Of a stretch of DNA of 64,000 bases, positions 26,218 through 33,752 are shown in pieces (within the stretch, counting starts at the first letter, position 1; each line of letters opens with the position of its first letter). Both the position numbers and the translations under genes were made by a program. The notes under the pieces were generated by a model. It was not told the DNA's origin. It saw only the letters and a list, made by a program, of their open reading frames with translations, and ran no database searches. The stretch comes from Candidatus Leptovillus gracilis (GTDB lineage Bacteria; Chloroflexota; Anaerolineae; Promineifilales; Promineifilaceae), in the NCBI GenBank assembly GCA_016716065.1, contig JADJXA010000006.1:186001-250000 (forward strand), given 5' to 3'.

Positions 26218-28341
26218 ATGAACCGAAATCATTTCCTTGTGACAGTCCTCGTTATGCTGCTGCTGCTGGCTGCCTGCCAGCAGCCCGCCGCCACGCCAAC
26301 ACCCTTCCCAACGGCAGCGGCGGACGAAACGGCCGTCACCCAACCCACCACAGAACCCACAGAAACCACCATCCAACCCACCGCTACCTTCGTACCCACC
26401 AGCGAACCCCCAACCGCCACCCCCCAATCCCAATTCCCACCCGCCCCTATCGTCAACGACGAAGGCGGGCCGGTCAGCATTACCGGGGTGGTGACGTATA
26501 CCAATCCCTTCTTCACCCTGGGCGTCGCCGCGCCAGTGGTTATTTTGGAAGACCAGGCCGGCTTCGTGGATCGCAACGAGCATTTCCTCATGCCCGTCGA
26601 GTCCCAGGCGCTCGGCCAGCTAACCTCCGACTTCTTCGAGTCCCCCTTTAGCTACAGCCTGGCCCTGCCCATCGAGCCGCAAGGCACGCTGCGCGACGTG
26701 GACAACGACGGCGAAACCGACCCCGGCGTGCAGGTCTTCGCCATCGCCTACTGGACCAATACCTTTGGCGACCCCTTCCTGGAAGAGCGCGACCTGAGCG
26801 GTGGCGGCTGGTCCACCGCCTACGCTTCTACCCGCGTCAGCGAAGAGGCGGCCACCGAGCGCGAAATCATCGGCGGCAGCTTCCTGGTGTATGCGCTGGA
26901 TGACCAGCAGGGTTTTCCGGCCGGCTTTGGCGAGGATGGTCTGCTCTTCACCGAAGATGATCCCATCGTCGCTCTGCCGCAGGGATACACCATCGTCCAC
27001 ATGGACAGCGACCCGTTTGTCTTCGACCGGGCGCGCCGCCAACAGATTGACCTGATCGAGCCGGAAGGCGCGGCGCTGGTAGATTATTCCGACCTGAGCT
27101 TTACGGACGCCTTCGACGCCCTGATTGACCAGCTGCAGAACGAGTACGCCTTCACCGAATACAAAGGCATAGATTGGGAAGCGCTGCGCGCCGAACTGCG
27201 TCCCGCATTTGAAGCGGCCGATGAAGATGGCGACGTCGAAGCCTATCGCACCGCCCTGCGCGATCTGGCCTGGGCAATTCCCGACGGCCATGTCAGCGGC
27301 CCATTCATTCAGGATGAATTTGGCTTCATGAACGCCAACGGCATTGGCCTGGTGGTGAAGGAGTTGGACGACGGCCGTTTCCTGGCAACCTGGCTCCTGG
27401 CAGAGGGTCCGGCCGAACAGGCCGGCATCGAACTGGGCGCGGAAATCATCGCCCTGGATGGCATGCCTATGAATGCTGCTGTAGACAGCACCACCAATTG
27501 GCTGGCCCCGGTCAGCACCCCCCACAACCAACGACTGGCGCAAACCGCCTTTGTCACCCGCTTCCCGGTCATCTCTGAAAGCGTGGAAGTGACCTTCCAA
27601 AACCCCGATGGCGCGGCGGAAACGGCCGTCGTCGCCATTGAGTTTGAGCAAGACAGCCTGTTCGCCGCGCTGCAAGAGTCCATCCCCACCGGCTTTGAAC
27701 TGCCGCTGCAATATGAAATACTGCCAGACAGCGGTCTGGCGCGGGTACAAATTTTCAGCTTCTCCGACAACGCCCTGTTGACCGTGCAGCTTTGGGAACG
27801 GCTGATGAGCGAACTAAACGAAAACGAAGTGCCCGGCCTGATCATTGACATGCGCCTGAACGGCGGCGGCAGCGGCTTCCTGGCCGACCAGATGGCCGCT
27901 TATTTCTTCGACGAAGCGCTGTCGCTGGGCAGCACCGGCCGTTTCGACAAAGATCGCGGCGAGTTTTACTTTGATCCACGCGGCGAAAACTTTTTCTACC
28001 TGCCTTCCGAAGACCTGCGTTATGGCGGCAAGATAGCGGTTATCGTCGGGCCAGACTGCGCCAGCGCCTGCGAATTTTTTAGCTATGACATGACCCTGAA
28101 CGACCGGGCGACCATTGTGGGGCATTATCCCACGGCCGGTCTGGGCGGCAGCATCAGCCAGGTACTCATGCCCGAAGGGGAGTATTTCACCTTCACCGCC
28201 GGCCGCGCAGTGGATGGCGCTGGCAATATTCACATTGAGGGCATTGGCGTTGTGCCGGATGTGCGTGTGCCTGTTACCCAGGAGTCTGTGCTGGGGGATA
28301 GAGACACGCTGCTAGAAACGGCCGTAAACCTGCTGCGGTAG
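26218..28341 (+). CDS. S41-family serine protease lipoprotein
   Basis: The 707-residue protein begins with a lipoprotein signal (MLLLLAACQQ; Cys about residue 20) and a Thr/Pro-rich linker to about residue 80. Residues about 80-290 are an uncharacterised beta-rich region. The S41 (C-terminal processing or tail-specific) protease part begins near 300, with a PDZ-like segment (GLVVKELDDGRFLATWLLAEGP, about 377) and the protease core about 500-690. The active-site pattern is GPDCASACEFF; the nucleophile should be Ser616, three residues before Glu619. DMRLNGGGSG is the usual strand before it. It is a cell-surface protease. The next gene, also a secreted peptidase, follows after only a hairpin, so the two are probably co-transcribed. 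Confidence 0.87.
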   Translation: MNRNHFLVTVLVMLLLLAACQQPAATPTPFPTAAADETAVTQPTTEPTETTIQPTATFVPTSEPPTATPQSQFPPAPIVNDEGGPVSITGVVTYTNPFFTLGVAAPVVILEDQAGFVDRNEHFLMPVESQALGQLTSDFFESPFSYSLALPIEPQGTLRDVDNDGETDPGVQVFAIAYWTNTFGDPFLEERDLSGGGWSTAYASTRVSEEAATEREIIGGSFLVYALDDQQGFPAGFGEDGLLFTEDDPIVALPQGYTIVHMDSDPFVFDRARRQQIDLIEPEGAALVDYSDLSFTDAFDALIDQLQNEYAFTEYKGIDWEALRAELRPAFEAADEDGDVEAYRTALRDLAWAIPDGHVSGPFIQDEFGFMNANGIGLVVKELDDGRFLATWLLAEGPAEQAGIELGAEIIALDGMPMNAAVDSTTNWLAPVSTPHNQRLAQTAFVTRFPVISESVEVTFQNPDGAAETAVVAIEFEQDSLFAALQESIPTGFELPLQYEILPDSGLARVQIFSFSDNALLTVQLWERLMSELNENEVPGLIIDMRLNGGGSGFLADQMAAYFFDEALSLGSTGRFDKDRGEFYFDPRGENFFYLPSEDLRYGGKIAVIVGPDCASACEFFSYDMTLNDRATIVGHYPTAGLGGSISQVLMPEGEYFTFTAGRAVDGAGNIHIEGIGVVPDVRVPVTQESVLGDRDTLLETAVNLLR

Positions 28342-28346
28342 GGTAT

Positions 28347-28379
28347 AGGGTTGTCAAATCTTAAAGATTTGACAACCCT
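28347..28379. other. Intercistronic hairpin, copy 1 (14-bp arms, loop TTAAA)
   Basis: Arms AGGGTTGTCAAATC and GATTTGACAACCCT pair perfectly. The hairpin starts 5 bp after one stop codon and ends 14 bp before the next ATG, just upstream of the AAGGA site. Copy 2 at 57219 has the same loop and inner stem but AGAG/CTCT ends, a paired change. No T run follows. Confidence 0.75.
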
Positions 28380-28393
28380 CTGTAAGGATTTCA

Positions 28394-30364
28394 ATGAAAA
28401 CAGGCATCTTCGCTCTGCTCTTCTTCCTCCTAACCGCCTGCGGTGGCACGGCCGTTCCCCAAAATCAACCGCTACCCGTCAACGAACAGCCGGCAGCGCC
28501 AGCTTCCAGCCTCCCACCCGCCACGCCAACCACCCAACCAACCGACCAACCATCCATCCATCCATCAAACGAAGCCCGCACCCTGGCCGAACTGATCGCC
28601 AATGTGCCGCCAGAGCGCAATCCGGCGGCGCTGGCGCAGGCTTACAAGGGATTAACGGCCGTGCCCACCCCCAACGCCCCCACCGACACGTCACTCGGCG
28701 TCGGGACGCAGCACAGCTTCAAAGTCCTCAACATAGACAGCATCACCATCGCCACCATCCAGGCCGAACTGCTCGCCGTCGGCCAACATGCCTACCTCTG
28801 GTTTGAACTGTCGCCCGACCTGAATCCCAAAGACGCTGACTTACAACGCACGGCCGCAGCCTTTGATGATGTCTACACCCAAGTAACGGCCATCTTCGGC
28901 CAGGAAGACAACCCCGGCATAGACGGCGACCCACGCATCCACATCCTCAGCGCCTCGCCGCTGACCATTTGCGACGCCGAACCGTGCGGCATCCTGGGTT
29001 ATTTCAGCAGCAGCGACACCGTGTCGGCCAGCGTAGACCCGCAGTCCAACGAGCGCGAGATGTTTGTGATGAACGGCCGTTACTTCGGCGAATACGGCTT
29101 TATAGACACCCTGGCCCACGAATTCCGCCACATGATCGAAGCCAACTACGACAACAACGACAGTGATTGGGCCGTCGAAGGCTCGGCGATGCTGGCCGAA
29201 GATTTGCTCGGTTTCAGCCAGGATGCCATCAGCCGCGCCAACCTGTTCCTGCGCCGCCCCGACCAGCAGCTCAACGCCTGGACAGACGGCGACCCCAGCC
29301 CCCATTACGGCCAGGGCTATCTGCTCAACCGTTACATCTACAACCGGCTTGGCCCGGATTTGTACCGCGAATTTGCCACCAGCCCGGAGAATGGACTGGA
29401 TGCGGTAACGGCCGTTGCCGCCGCCCACAATCTCGGCTTTGATGGCGAATCGCTCTGGCTGGATTGGCTGGCCGCCCTGGCCATCCACGACCAGCCCGGC
29501 GCGGGCAAGGTGTACAGCCTGCGCGAAGGGATAGAAACGGCGGCAATGACGGCCGTCACCGTCCCCTTCACCACCGATACCACCGTCAACCAATACGCCG
29601 CCGATTATTATCAACTCCCGATTGGCGATGACCCGATCACCATAACCTTTGCAGGCAGCGCCCAAACACCGCTCATCCCTGTGCAGCCCGTGTCCGGCAG
29701 CCAGATGTGGCTGGCGAACCGGGCCAATTACAGCCAGGCGCAGCTTACCCGCGCCTTCGACTTGCGCGGCGTAGACCAGGCCACCCTGCACTACGCCGTC
29801 TACTACGACATCGAACGCGGCTACGATTTTGCCTACGTCGCCGCCTCCACCGATGGCGGGCAAAGCTGGCAAGGGCTGCAAGCGCCCAACATGCAAGGTT
29901 CCGACCCCTTCCACGACCCCAGCGAAACGGCCTTCACCGACTATTTTTACTCCGACAGCAGCGGCGATTGGCTGAAAGAGCGCATTGACCTGACCTCCTT
30001 CGCCGGGCAAGAAATTCTGCTGCGCTTTGAATACGTCACCGACCCCATCCTGACCTATCACGGCCTGGCCCTAGACGACATCCGCATCCCGGAAATCGGC
30101 TTCAGCGACGACGCGGAGAGCGACCAGGGCTGGCAGGCCAGCGGCTTTGTGCGGGCGACGGGACAAATCCCGCAAACCTGGCACGTGATTTTAATTCAGA
30201 CGGTGGCGGGCAACCTGGTGGTAGAGGAGTTAACGTTGAGCGACGGCCGTACTCTCAGCCACACCTTTAGCCCCGAAACCGGCGCGCCCGCCTCCACCCT
30301 CATCATCGCTGCCGCCGCCCCGATGACCCTGAACCCGGCGCACTACCGGCTGACAGTGAAGTAG
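28394..30364 (+). CDS. Secreted HExxH metalloprotease lipoprotein (M30/immune-inhibitor-A-like)
   Basis: The 656-residue protein has a lipoprotein signal (LLFFLLTACGG, Cys about 16) and a Pro/Thr linker. The catalytic domain (about 100-390) has the zinc motif HEFRH at residues 242-246 and, downstream, EGSAMLAEDLLG, giving a glutamate third ligand as in gluzincins such as M30 hyicolysin. The part from about 400 to 590 resembles the beta-sandwich of M6 immune inhibitor A (RAFDLRGVDQATLHYAVYYD, DFAYVAASTDGGQSWQGL, RFEYVTDP...GLALDDI). It thus joins a gluzincin-like core to an M6-like C-terminal module. It follows the S41 protease gene after one hairpin and probably shares its transcript. The likely role is degradation of external protein. 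Confidence 0.82.
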   Translation: MKTGIFALLFFLLTACGGTAVPQNQPLPVNEQPAAPASSLPPATPTTQPTDQPSIHPSNEARTLAELIANVPPERNPAALAQAYKGLTAVPTPNAPTDTSLGVGTQHSFKVLNIDSITIATIQAELLAVGQHAYLWFELSPDLNPKDADLQRTAAAFDDVYTQVTAIFGQEDNPGIDGDPRIHILSASPLTICDAEPCGILGYFSSSDTVSASVDPQSNEREMFVMNGRYFGEYGFIDTLAHEFRHMIEANYDNNDSDWAVEGSAMLAEDLLGFSQDAISRANLFLRRPDQQLNAWTDGDPSPHYGQGYLLNRYIYNRLGPDLYREFATSPENGLDAVTAVAAAHNLGFDGESLWLDWLAALAIHDQPGAGKVYSLREGIETAAMTAVTVPFTTDTTVNQYAADYYQLPIGDDPITITFAGSAQTPLIPVQPVSGSQMWLANRANYSQAQLTRAFDLRGVDQATLHYAVYYDIERGYDFAYVAASTDGGQSWQGLQAPNMQGSDPFHDPSETAFTDYFYSDSSGDWLKERIDLTSFAGQEILLRFEYVTDPILTYHGLALDDIRIPEIGFSDDAESDQGWQASGFVRATGQIPQTWHVILIQTVAGNLVVEELTLSDGRTLSHTFSPETGAPASTLIIAAAAPMTLNPAHYRLTVK

Positions 30365-30415
30365 GGGCGTTGTTGTTCGTTGGCAACTGAAATGAAACAC
30401 GCCTTACCATTGGAA

Positions 30416-30626
30416 ACTTCATGCGTGGGCGGCGCACCGCCAAGAATGAAATCCCTGGGAGCGCAGGCGTCTCGCCTGCCGGAGCGGACGGGACGTCCGC
30501 GCTCCCATTTTCAACGGAGACTTCATGCGTGGGCGGCTCACCACCACCAGGAATGAAAACCCTGGGAGCGCAGGCGTCTCGCCTGCCGGCGCGGACGGGA
30601 CGTCCGCGCTCCTATTGTCAACGGAG
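30416..30626. repeat. Tandem ~105-bp repeat with REP-like GC hairpins
   Basis: Two direct units, 30416-30519 and 30520-30626, both start ACTTCATGCGTGGGCGGC and end TCAACGGAG. Each contains a GC-rich double palindrome (30457-30506 and 30564-30612) starting GGGAGCGCAGGCGTCTCGCC and ending GTCCGCGCTCC. Related hairpins occur at 58074 and 60810. The end of unit 2 supplies the CGGAGGGAGA ribosome binding site of the next gene. A remnant of the GGTTCAT element end seems present at 30384-30405. Confidence 0.8.
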
Positions 30627-30631
30627 GGAGA

Positions 30632-31330
30632 ATGTCGAAACGGCCGTACATATTCAGTGGTTTTCTGGGTCTGGCGGTGATTGTGATGAGTCTGGTGAAC
30701 CTGGTGACCTTTCCCCAGGAGTCCCCAGGGCAGATTGACGGCATCGGCTCGCCGATTATCGCCTTTGAATTTGCCGAAACGCCGGAGGAAATTTATACGC
30801 TGTTTGGGGCCAATGGCACGCCGGAACAGGCGGCGATGGTGGCGGCCATGGACCAGGGCAACCGGCTCGATTATCTGTACATGCTGCTGTACAGCGGCTT
30901 TTTGTTCACGTTTGCCATGACGGCCGTGCGTGAAACAGACCAAAAGTGGCTTTATCTGGCGGCCGTGCTCGCCGTGTTCGCTTTTATCGGCGACGCGCTG
31001 GAGAATGTGCAGTTGTTGGCGATTACGGACAAGCTGGCTTCCGGTGATTTTGCCGCCGAACTGGCGCGGCTGCATTGGTTTACGTGGTTGAAGTGGGGCA
31101 GTCTGGCGGCTTACTTTTTGCTGATGGCGGGTTATTTTTGGACGAACGGCCGTCTTACCAAACTACTCGCCGTCGCCGGAATCGTCACCTTTTTGTTGGG
31201 TCTGGCTTCCTTCATCCAACGCGGCCCGGCCACGGAACCGTTCACTCTGGCCGTCGCCCTTATGTTCGTGCTGTTGATCGTTTTCTCGTTTGCCCATCGG
31301 CGCGAAGAAACAGCAATAGCCCACGAATGA
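30632..31330 (+). CDS. Hypothetical membrane protein
   Basis: The 232-residue protein has about six hydrophobic segments (for example GFLGLAVIVMSLVNLVTF, LYMLLYSGFLFTFAMTAV, WLYLAAVLAVFAFIGDAL, SLAAYFLLMAGYF, LLAVAGIVTFLLGLASF and LAVALMFVLLIVFSFA). Loops are short and the C terminus is charged. I do not recognise the family. It has a clear GGAGGGAGA site that comes from the end of the tandem repeat upstream. It stands alone; downstream lies a repeat-filled gap and a convergent plsY. Confidence 0.75.
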   Translation: MSKRPYIFSGFLGLAVIVMSLVNLVTFPQESPGQIDGIGSPIIAFEFAETPEEIYTLFGANGTPEQAAMVAAMDQGNRLDYLYMLLYSGFLFTFAMTAVRETDQKWLYLAAVLAVFAFIGDALENVQLLAITDKLASGDFAAELARLHWFTWLKWGSLAAYFLLMAGYFWTNGRLTKLLAVAGIVTFLLGLASFIQRGPATEPFTLAVALMFVLLIVFSFAHRREETAIAHE

Positions 31331-31365
31331 CGCGAATTAGACGGATTTTCCGTATCTTCTGGCAT

Positions 31366-31605
31366 GGTTCATCAGGCGAAACATCTTCTTTACAAATTTA
31401 CGCGGCATTGTCATTCCTTCGGCGTTGCTCAGGACAAGGTCTGAGCGGAGTCTTCGGCCCTGAGCAACGTCGAACGGGGAAGCATCCCGCTAACGCCAGA
31501 GGAACGGGATGCTTCGGAGGATGCTTCGGCTTCGCTCAGCACAGGCTCTCAGCATGACACGCTTTTTTGCTATATTTGTAAAACACAAATCAACTGAAAT
31601 GAACC
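31366..31605. mobile_element. MITE-like element, GGTTCAT family, copy 2 with insertion
   Basis: The ends match the element at 20464-20556: GGTTCATC...CTTCTTTACAAATTTACGC on the left and CATGACACGCTTT...ATGAACC on the right. About 150 bp lie between, including CTTCGGC/GCTCAG words typical of a common intergenic repeat type and an inverted repeat AAGCATCCCG/CGGGATGCTT. The copy appears to carry another repeat inside it. The gap 31331-31688 holds nothing else. Confidence 0.6.
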
Positions 31606-31688
31606 ACGCCTATCTTCGAGATGTTACGATTTTCCCGGCTAACTCTTCTTAAAAATCCGCTGCATCCGCCAAAATCTGCGTCCCATTT

Positions 31689-32276
31689 TCACTTTTTCGC
31701 CAACGGCCGTATCCCCACCCGCTGGCGCAAATCTTCCCGGTGCTTCCAGGCCAGAATCAGCGCATTGCCCAGCCAGGCGGCCAGCAGCGCCGGCGGCGCG
31801 CCCACCAGCAGCAAAACGACCAGCAGCGTCAGCATCCCAGCCATCACCGCCCAGCCATCTACGGCCAACAGCCAGCGCCAGAAAGCAAACGCCAGCCCCA
31901 GCGTGGTGGGTCCCCACCACAAAGTCAACCCCAACCAGACGCCAAACGTGGTCGCCAGGGCTTTGCCGCCGCGAAAACGCAGGAAAGGGGAAAAGGCATG
32001 ACCAAGAATGGGGGCAATGGCAACGGCCGTTAACCCCCAACCTTCCAACCCCACCCCATAGTAGGCTATCCCCACCGGAATGGCCCCCTTAAACCCATCC
32101 AACAAAACTGCCAACACGCCCCATCCCTTGCCCCCTGCCCGAAACACGTTGGACGCACCGGGGTTGCCATCGCCGTACTGGCGCACGTCCTTTTGCAGCG
32201 CCAGCCGCCCCACCCACACCGAAAACGGCAGCGAACCGGCTAAAAACGAGAGGATTACCCATATAATTGTCGTCAT
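31689..32276 (-). CDS. plsY: Glycerol-3-phosphate acyltransferase PlsY
   Basis: The 195-residue integral membrane enzyme transfers an acyl group from acyl-phosphate to glycerol-3-phosphate, the first step of phospholipid synthesis. It shows the three PlsY motifs: GSLPFSVWVGRL, GDGNPGASNVFRAGG and GHAFSPFLRFRGGKALATTFG, with five hydrophobic helices. Length is normal. The start ATG 32276 has no Shine-Dalgarno sequence. A TACAAT box (reverse strand, 32288-32283) lies only 6 bp upstream, so the mRNA could be leaderless. No plsX is nearby; the neighbours are unrelated. Confidence 0.95.
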   Translation of the reverse strand: MTTIIWVILSFLAGSLPFSVWVGRLALQKDVRQYGDGNPGASNVFRAGGKGWGVLAVLLDGFKGAIPVGIAYYGVGLEGWGLTAVAIAPILGHAFSPFLRFRGGKALATTFGVWLGLTLWWGPTTLGLAFAFWRWLLAVDGWAVMAGMLTLLVVLLLVGAPPALLAAWLGNALILAWKHREDLRQRVGIRPLAKK

Positions 32277-32354
32277 ATCGCCATTGTATTAATTTTTGTG
32301 CGTCTGGGATAGTTCTGCTTTATCATTCGCCATACTTTTTTTGGGACAATAATC

Positions 32355-32789
32355 ATGCTATCACTTGCCCTGGCTATAGAACTAAAAACCGCTGGCCTGA
32401 TCTGGAAGCCGACCGAAAACGATTTTTTTGCCGTTCCCGGCAGCGACCTGGACGACCGCATTTTTGTGCTGTCGGATATGATGGCGGCGCAAACGACGCT
32501 GCGGGGCTGGCCGGCCATCACCTTCCATGGCGCGTCGGAATGGGCCATGGACTACATCTTGCTGAGCGAAGTTGTCTGGATACCCACGGAAGAACAAATC
32601 CGCCAGGAATTGGTGTTTATGCTGGACCGGGTGGAACCAAACACCCACCTGACGCTAACATTGCAGACAGACGGCCGTTACCACCTGACCACCAACTTTC
32701 AAGAACAAACGCTCACTTTTGCTGCGCCCACCGCCGCTGAGGTCTATGGCCGCGCGCTGCTGCACATCTTGCGCCACACAACCCGCTAA
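32355..32789 (+). CDS. Conserved hypothetical protein (small soluble)
   Basis: The 144-residue protein begins MLSLALAIELKTAGLIWKP and contains DLDDRIFVLSDM, ITFHGASEWAMDYI and EVVWIPTEEQIRQEL, ending in AAEVYGRALLHILR. This pattern matches a small family found in Chloroflexota and Actinobacteriota that databases sometimes label 'pilus assembly protein CpaE', although it lacks the CpaE ATPase. Its role is unknown. It is divergent from plsY (79 bp apart) and tail-to-tail with the next small gene, with 4 bp between stops. Confidence 0.75.
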   Translation: MLSLALAIELKTAGLIWKPTENDFFAVPGSDLDDRIFVLSDMMAAQTTLRGWPAITFHGASEWAMDYILLSEVVWIPTEEQIRQELVFMLDRVEPNTHLTLTLQTDGRYHLTTNFQEQTLTFAAPTAAEVYGRALLHILRHTTR

Positions 32790-32793
32790 CCGC

Positions 32794-33042
32794 TCAACGC
32801 CGCCGCGCCCGCCGCGACCGCCGCACGCTGTAAAACAGCGCCAGCAGCGGCAGCAGCAGCGTCCACAGGCACAATCCGCCAACGGCCGTTAGAACCCCGG
32901 TATCCATCTCGTTGACATAAAAATAAATCAACGCCGCCGCAGCCAAACAAGGCGCCACCAATAAAAAGAAAATCGCCAACAACACACTCCACTGCGTCGG
33001 ATTATCTTCTACCGCCAATTTTTTGTTCCAAAACTCGCCCAT
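32794..33042 (-). CDS. Small two-helix membrane protein
   Basis: With ATG 33042 (MGEFWNKKLA) the protein has 82 residues; ATG 33063 would add seven. Two hydrophobic helices occur at about 20-42 (VLLAIFFLLVAPCLAAAALIY) and 50-70 (VLTAVGGLCLWTLLLPLLAL). The tail is strongly basic (VRRSRRARRR), so by the positive-inside rule the C terminus should be cytoplasmic. No family is recognised and no ribosome binding site is convincing. Confidence 0.55.
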   Translation of the reverse strand: MGEFWNKKLAVEDNPTQWSVLLAIFFLLVAPCLAAAALIYFYVNEMDTGVLTAVGGLCLWTLLLPLLALFYSVRRSRRARRR

Positions 33043-33121
33043 CGGCACATCCCCACAAAACAATGCGCGCCCCTTTTAAGGCAGCAAATGACGGCCGCTA
33101 CAAAATTTGAGTATACTCCTT

Positions 33122-33149
33122 TTGCCGCGTTTTCACAGCAGGATATAAT
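33122..33149 (+). promoter_or_regulatory. Promoter candidate giving a leaderless mRNA
   Basis: TTGCCG (33122-33127), a 16-bp spacer and a perfect TATAAT (33144-33149) precede the ATG at 33156 by only 6 bp. Transcription would begin at or next to the start codon. Confidence 0.55.
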
Positions 33150-33155
33150 GCCAGC

Positions 33156-33662
33156 ATGAATCAGCTCAAGCGGCTTGGCGTTCTCCCCTCCTTATTATTA
33201 GGTCTGGCCTTGTTCATCATTGGCTTACTGGCCCTCCAGCACATCATCAACAACTGGTGGCCGTTCGACGTGGTGCGTTTGGACCTGGTGCGTTTAACTG
33301 CTCAGGGCAATGTTGAAGCAGCCTCCATCCTGGAAGCGGCCAACAATGAAATCATCATCGCCTTTTTGGGCGCGGTCTTTATCACCGTGACTGGCCTGGC
33401 GCTGCCCCTGGCTTACTTCATCAACAAGCGCTTCAGCCGCTATCTCGATCATCGCTCCGGCCGTTCTCTGCCGCCGCAGTTTCATGTGACTTTGCGCCAG
33501 GCTGCCTGGCTGGGCATATGGGTCACTTTTTGCGCCTGGCTGCAAATGAATCGTGCCCTGGGGCTGGCCGTCGCTGCCCTGGTCGCCGTCGTGCTGATTC
33601 TGTTTGAGGTGATGCTGCAAATTCGGGCGCGGGCCTCAACAATTTCTATTGGCAAAGCATAA
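33156..33662 (+). CDS. Hypothetical membrane protein
   Basis: The 168-residue protein has four hydrophobic segments (about 9-30, 68-90, 118-133 and 136-155). A polar region of about 30 residues lies between the first two (FDVVRLDLVRLTAQGNVEAA) and a basic loop (NKRFSRYLDHRSGRSLPP) between the second and third. I do not recognise the family. The gene may be transcribed without a leader, because a TATAAT box ends 6 bp before its ATG and no ribosome binding site is present. It lies upstream of selA on the same strand, with 90 bp between. Confidence 0.7.
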   Translation: MNQLKRLGVLPSLLLGLALFIIGLLALQHIINNWWPFDVVRLDLVRLTAQGNVEAASILEAANNEIIIAFLGAVFITVTGLALPLAYFINKRFSRYLDHRSGRSLPPQFHVTLRQAAWLGIWVTFCAWLQMNRALGLAVAALVAVVLILFEVMLQIRARASTISIGKA

Positions 33663-33752
33663 ATGTAACGATTCACCACACAGGCACGGAAGACACGGAG
33701 ATTCAACCTGTGTAGCGTCATTGTTGTGCAAGGATTGGGGACTGGTAACGGC

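Noticed and set aside
30416..30626. CRISPR-like array.
   Set aside because: There are only two units of over 100 bp with no spacers of uniform size and no cas genes; it is a tandem REP-type repeat.
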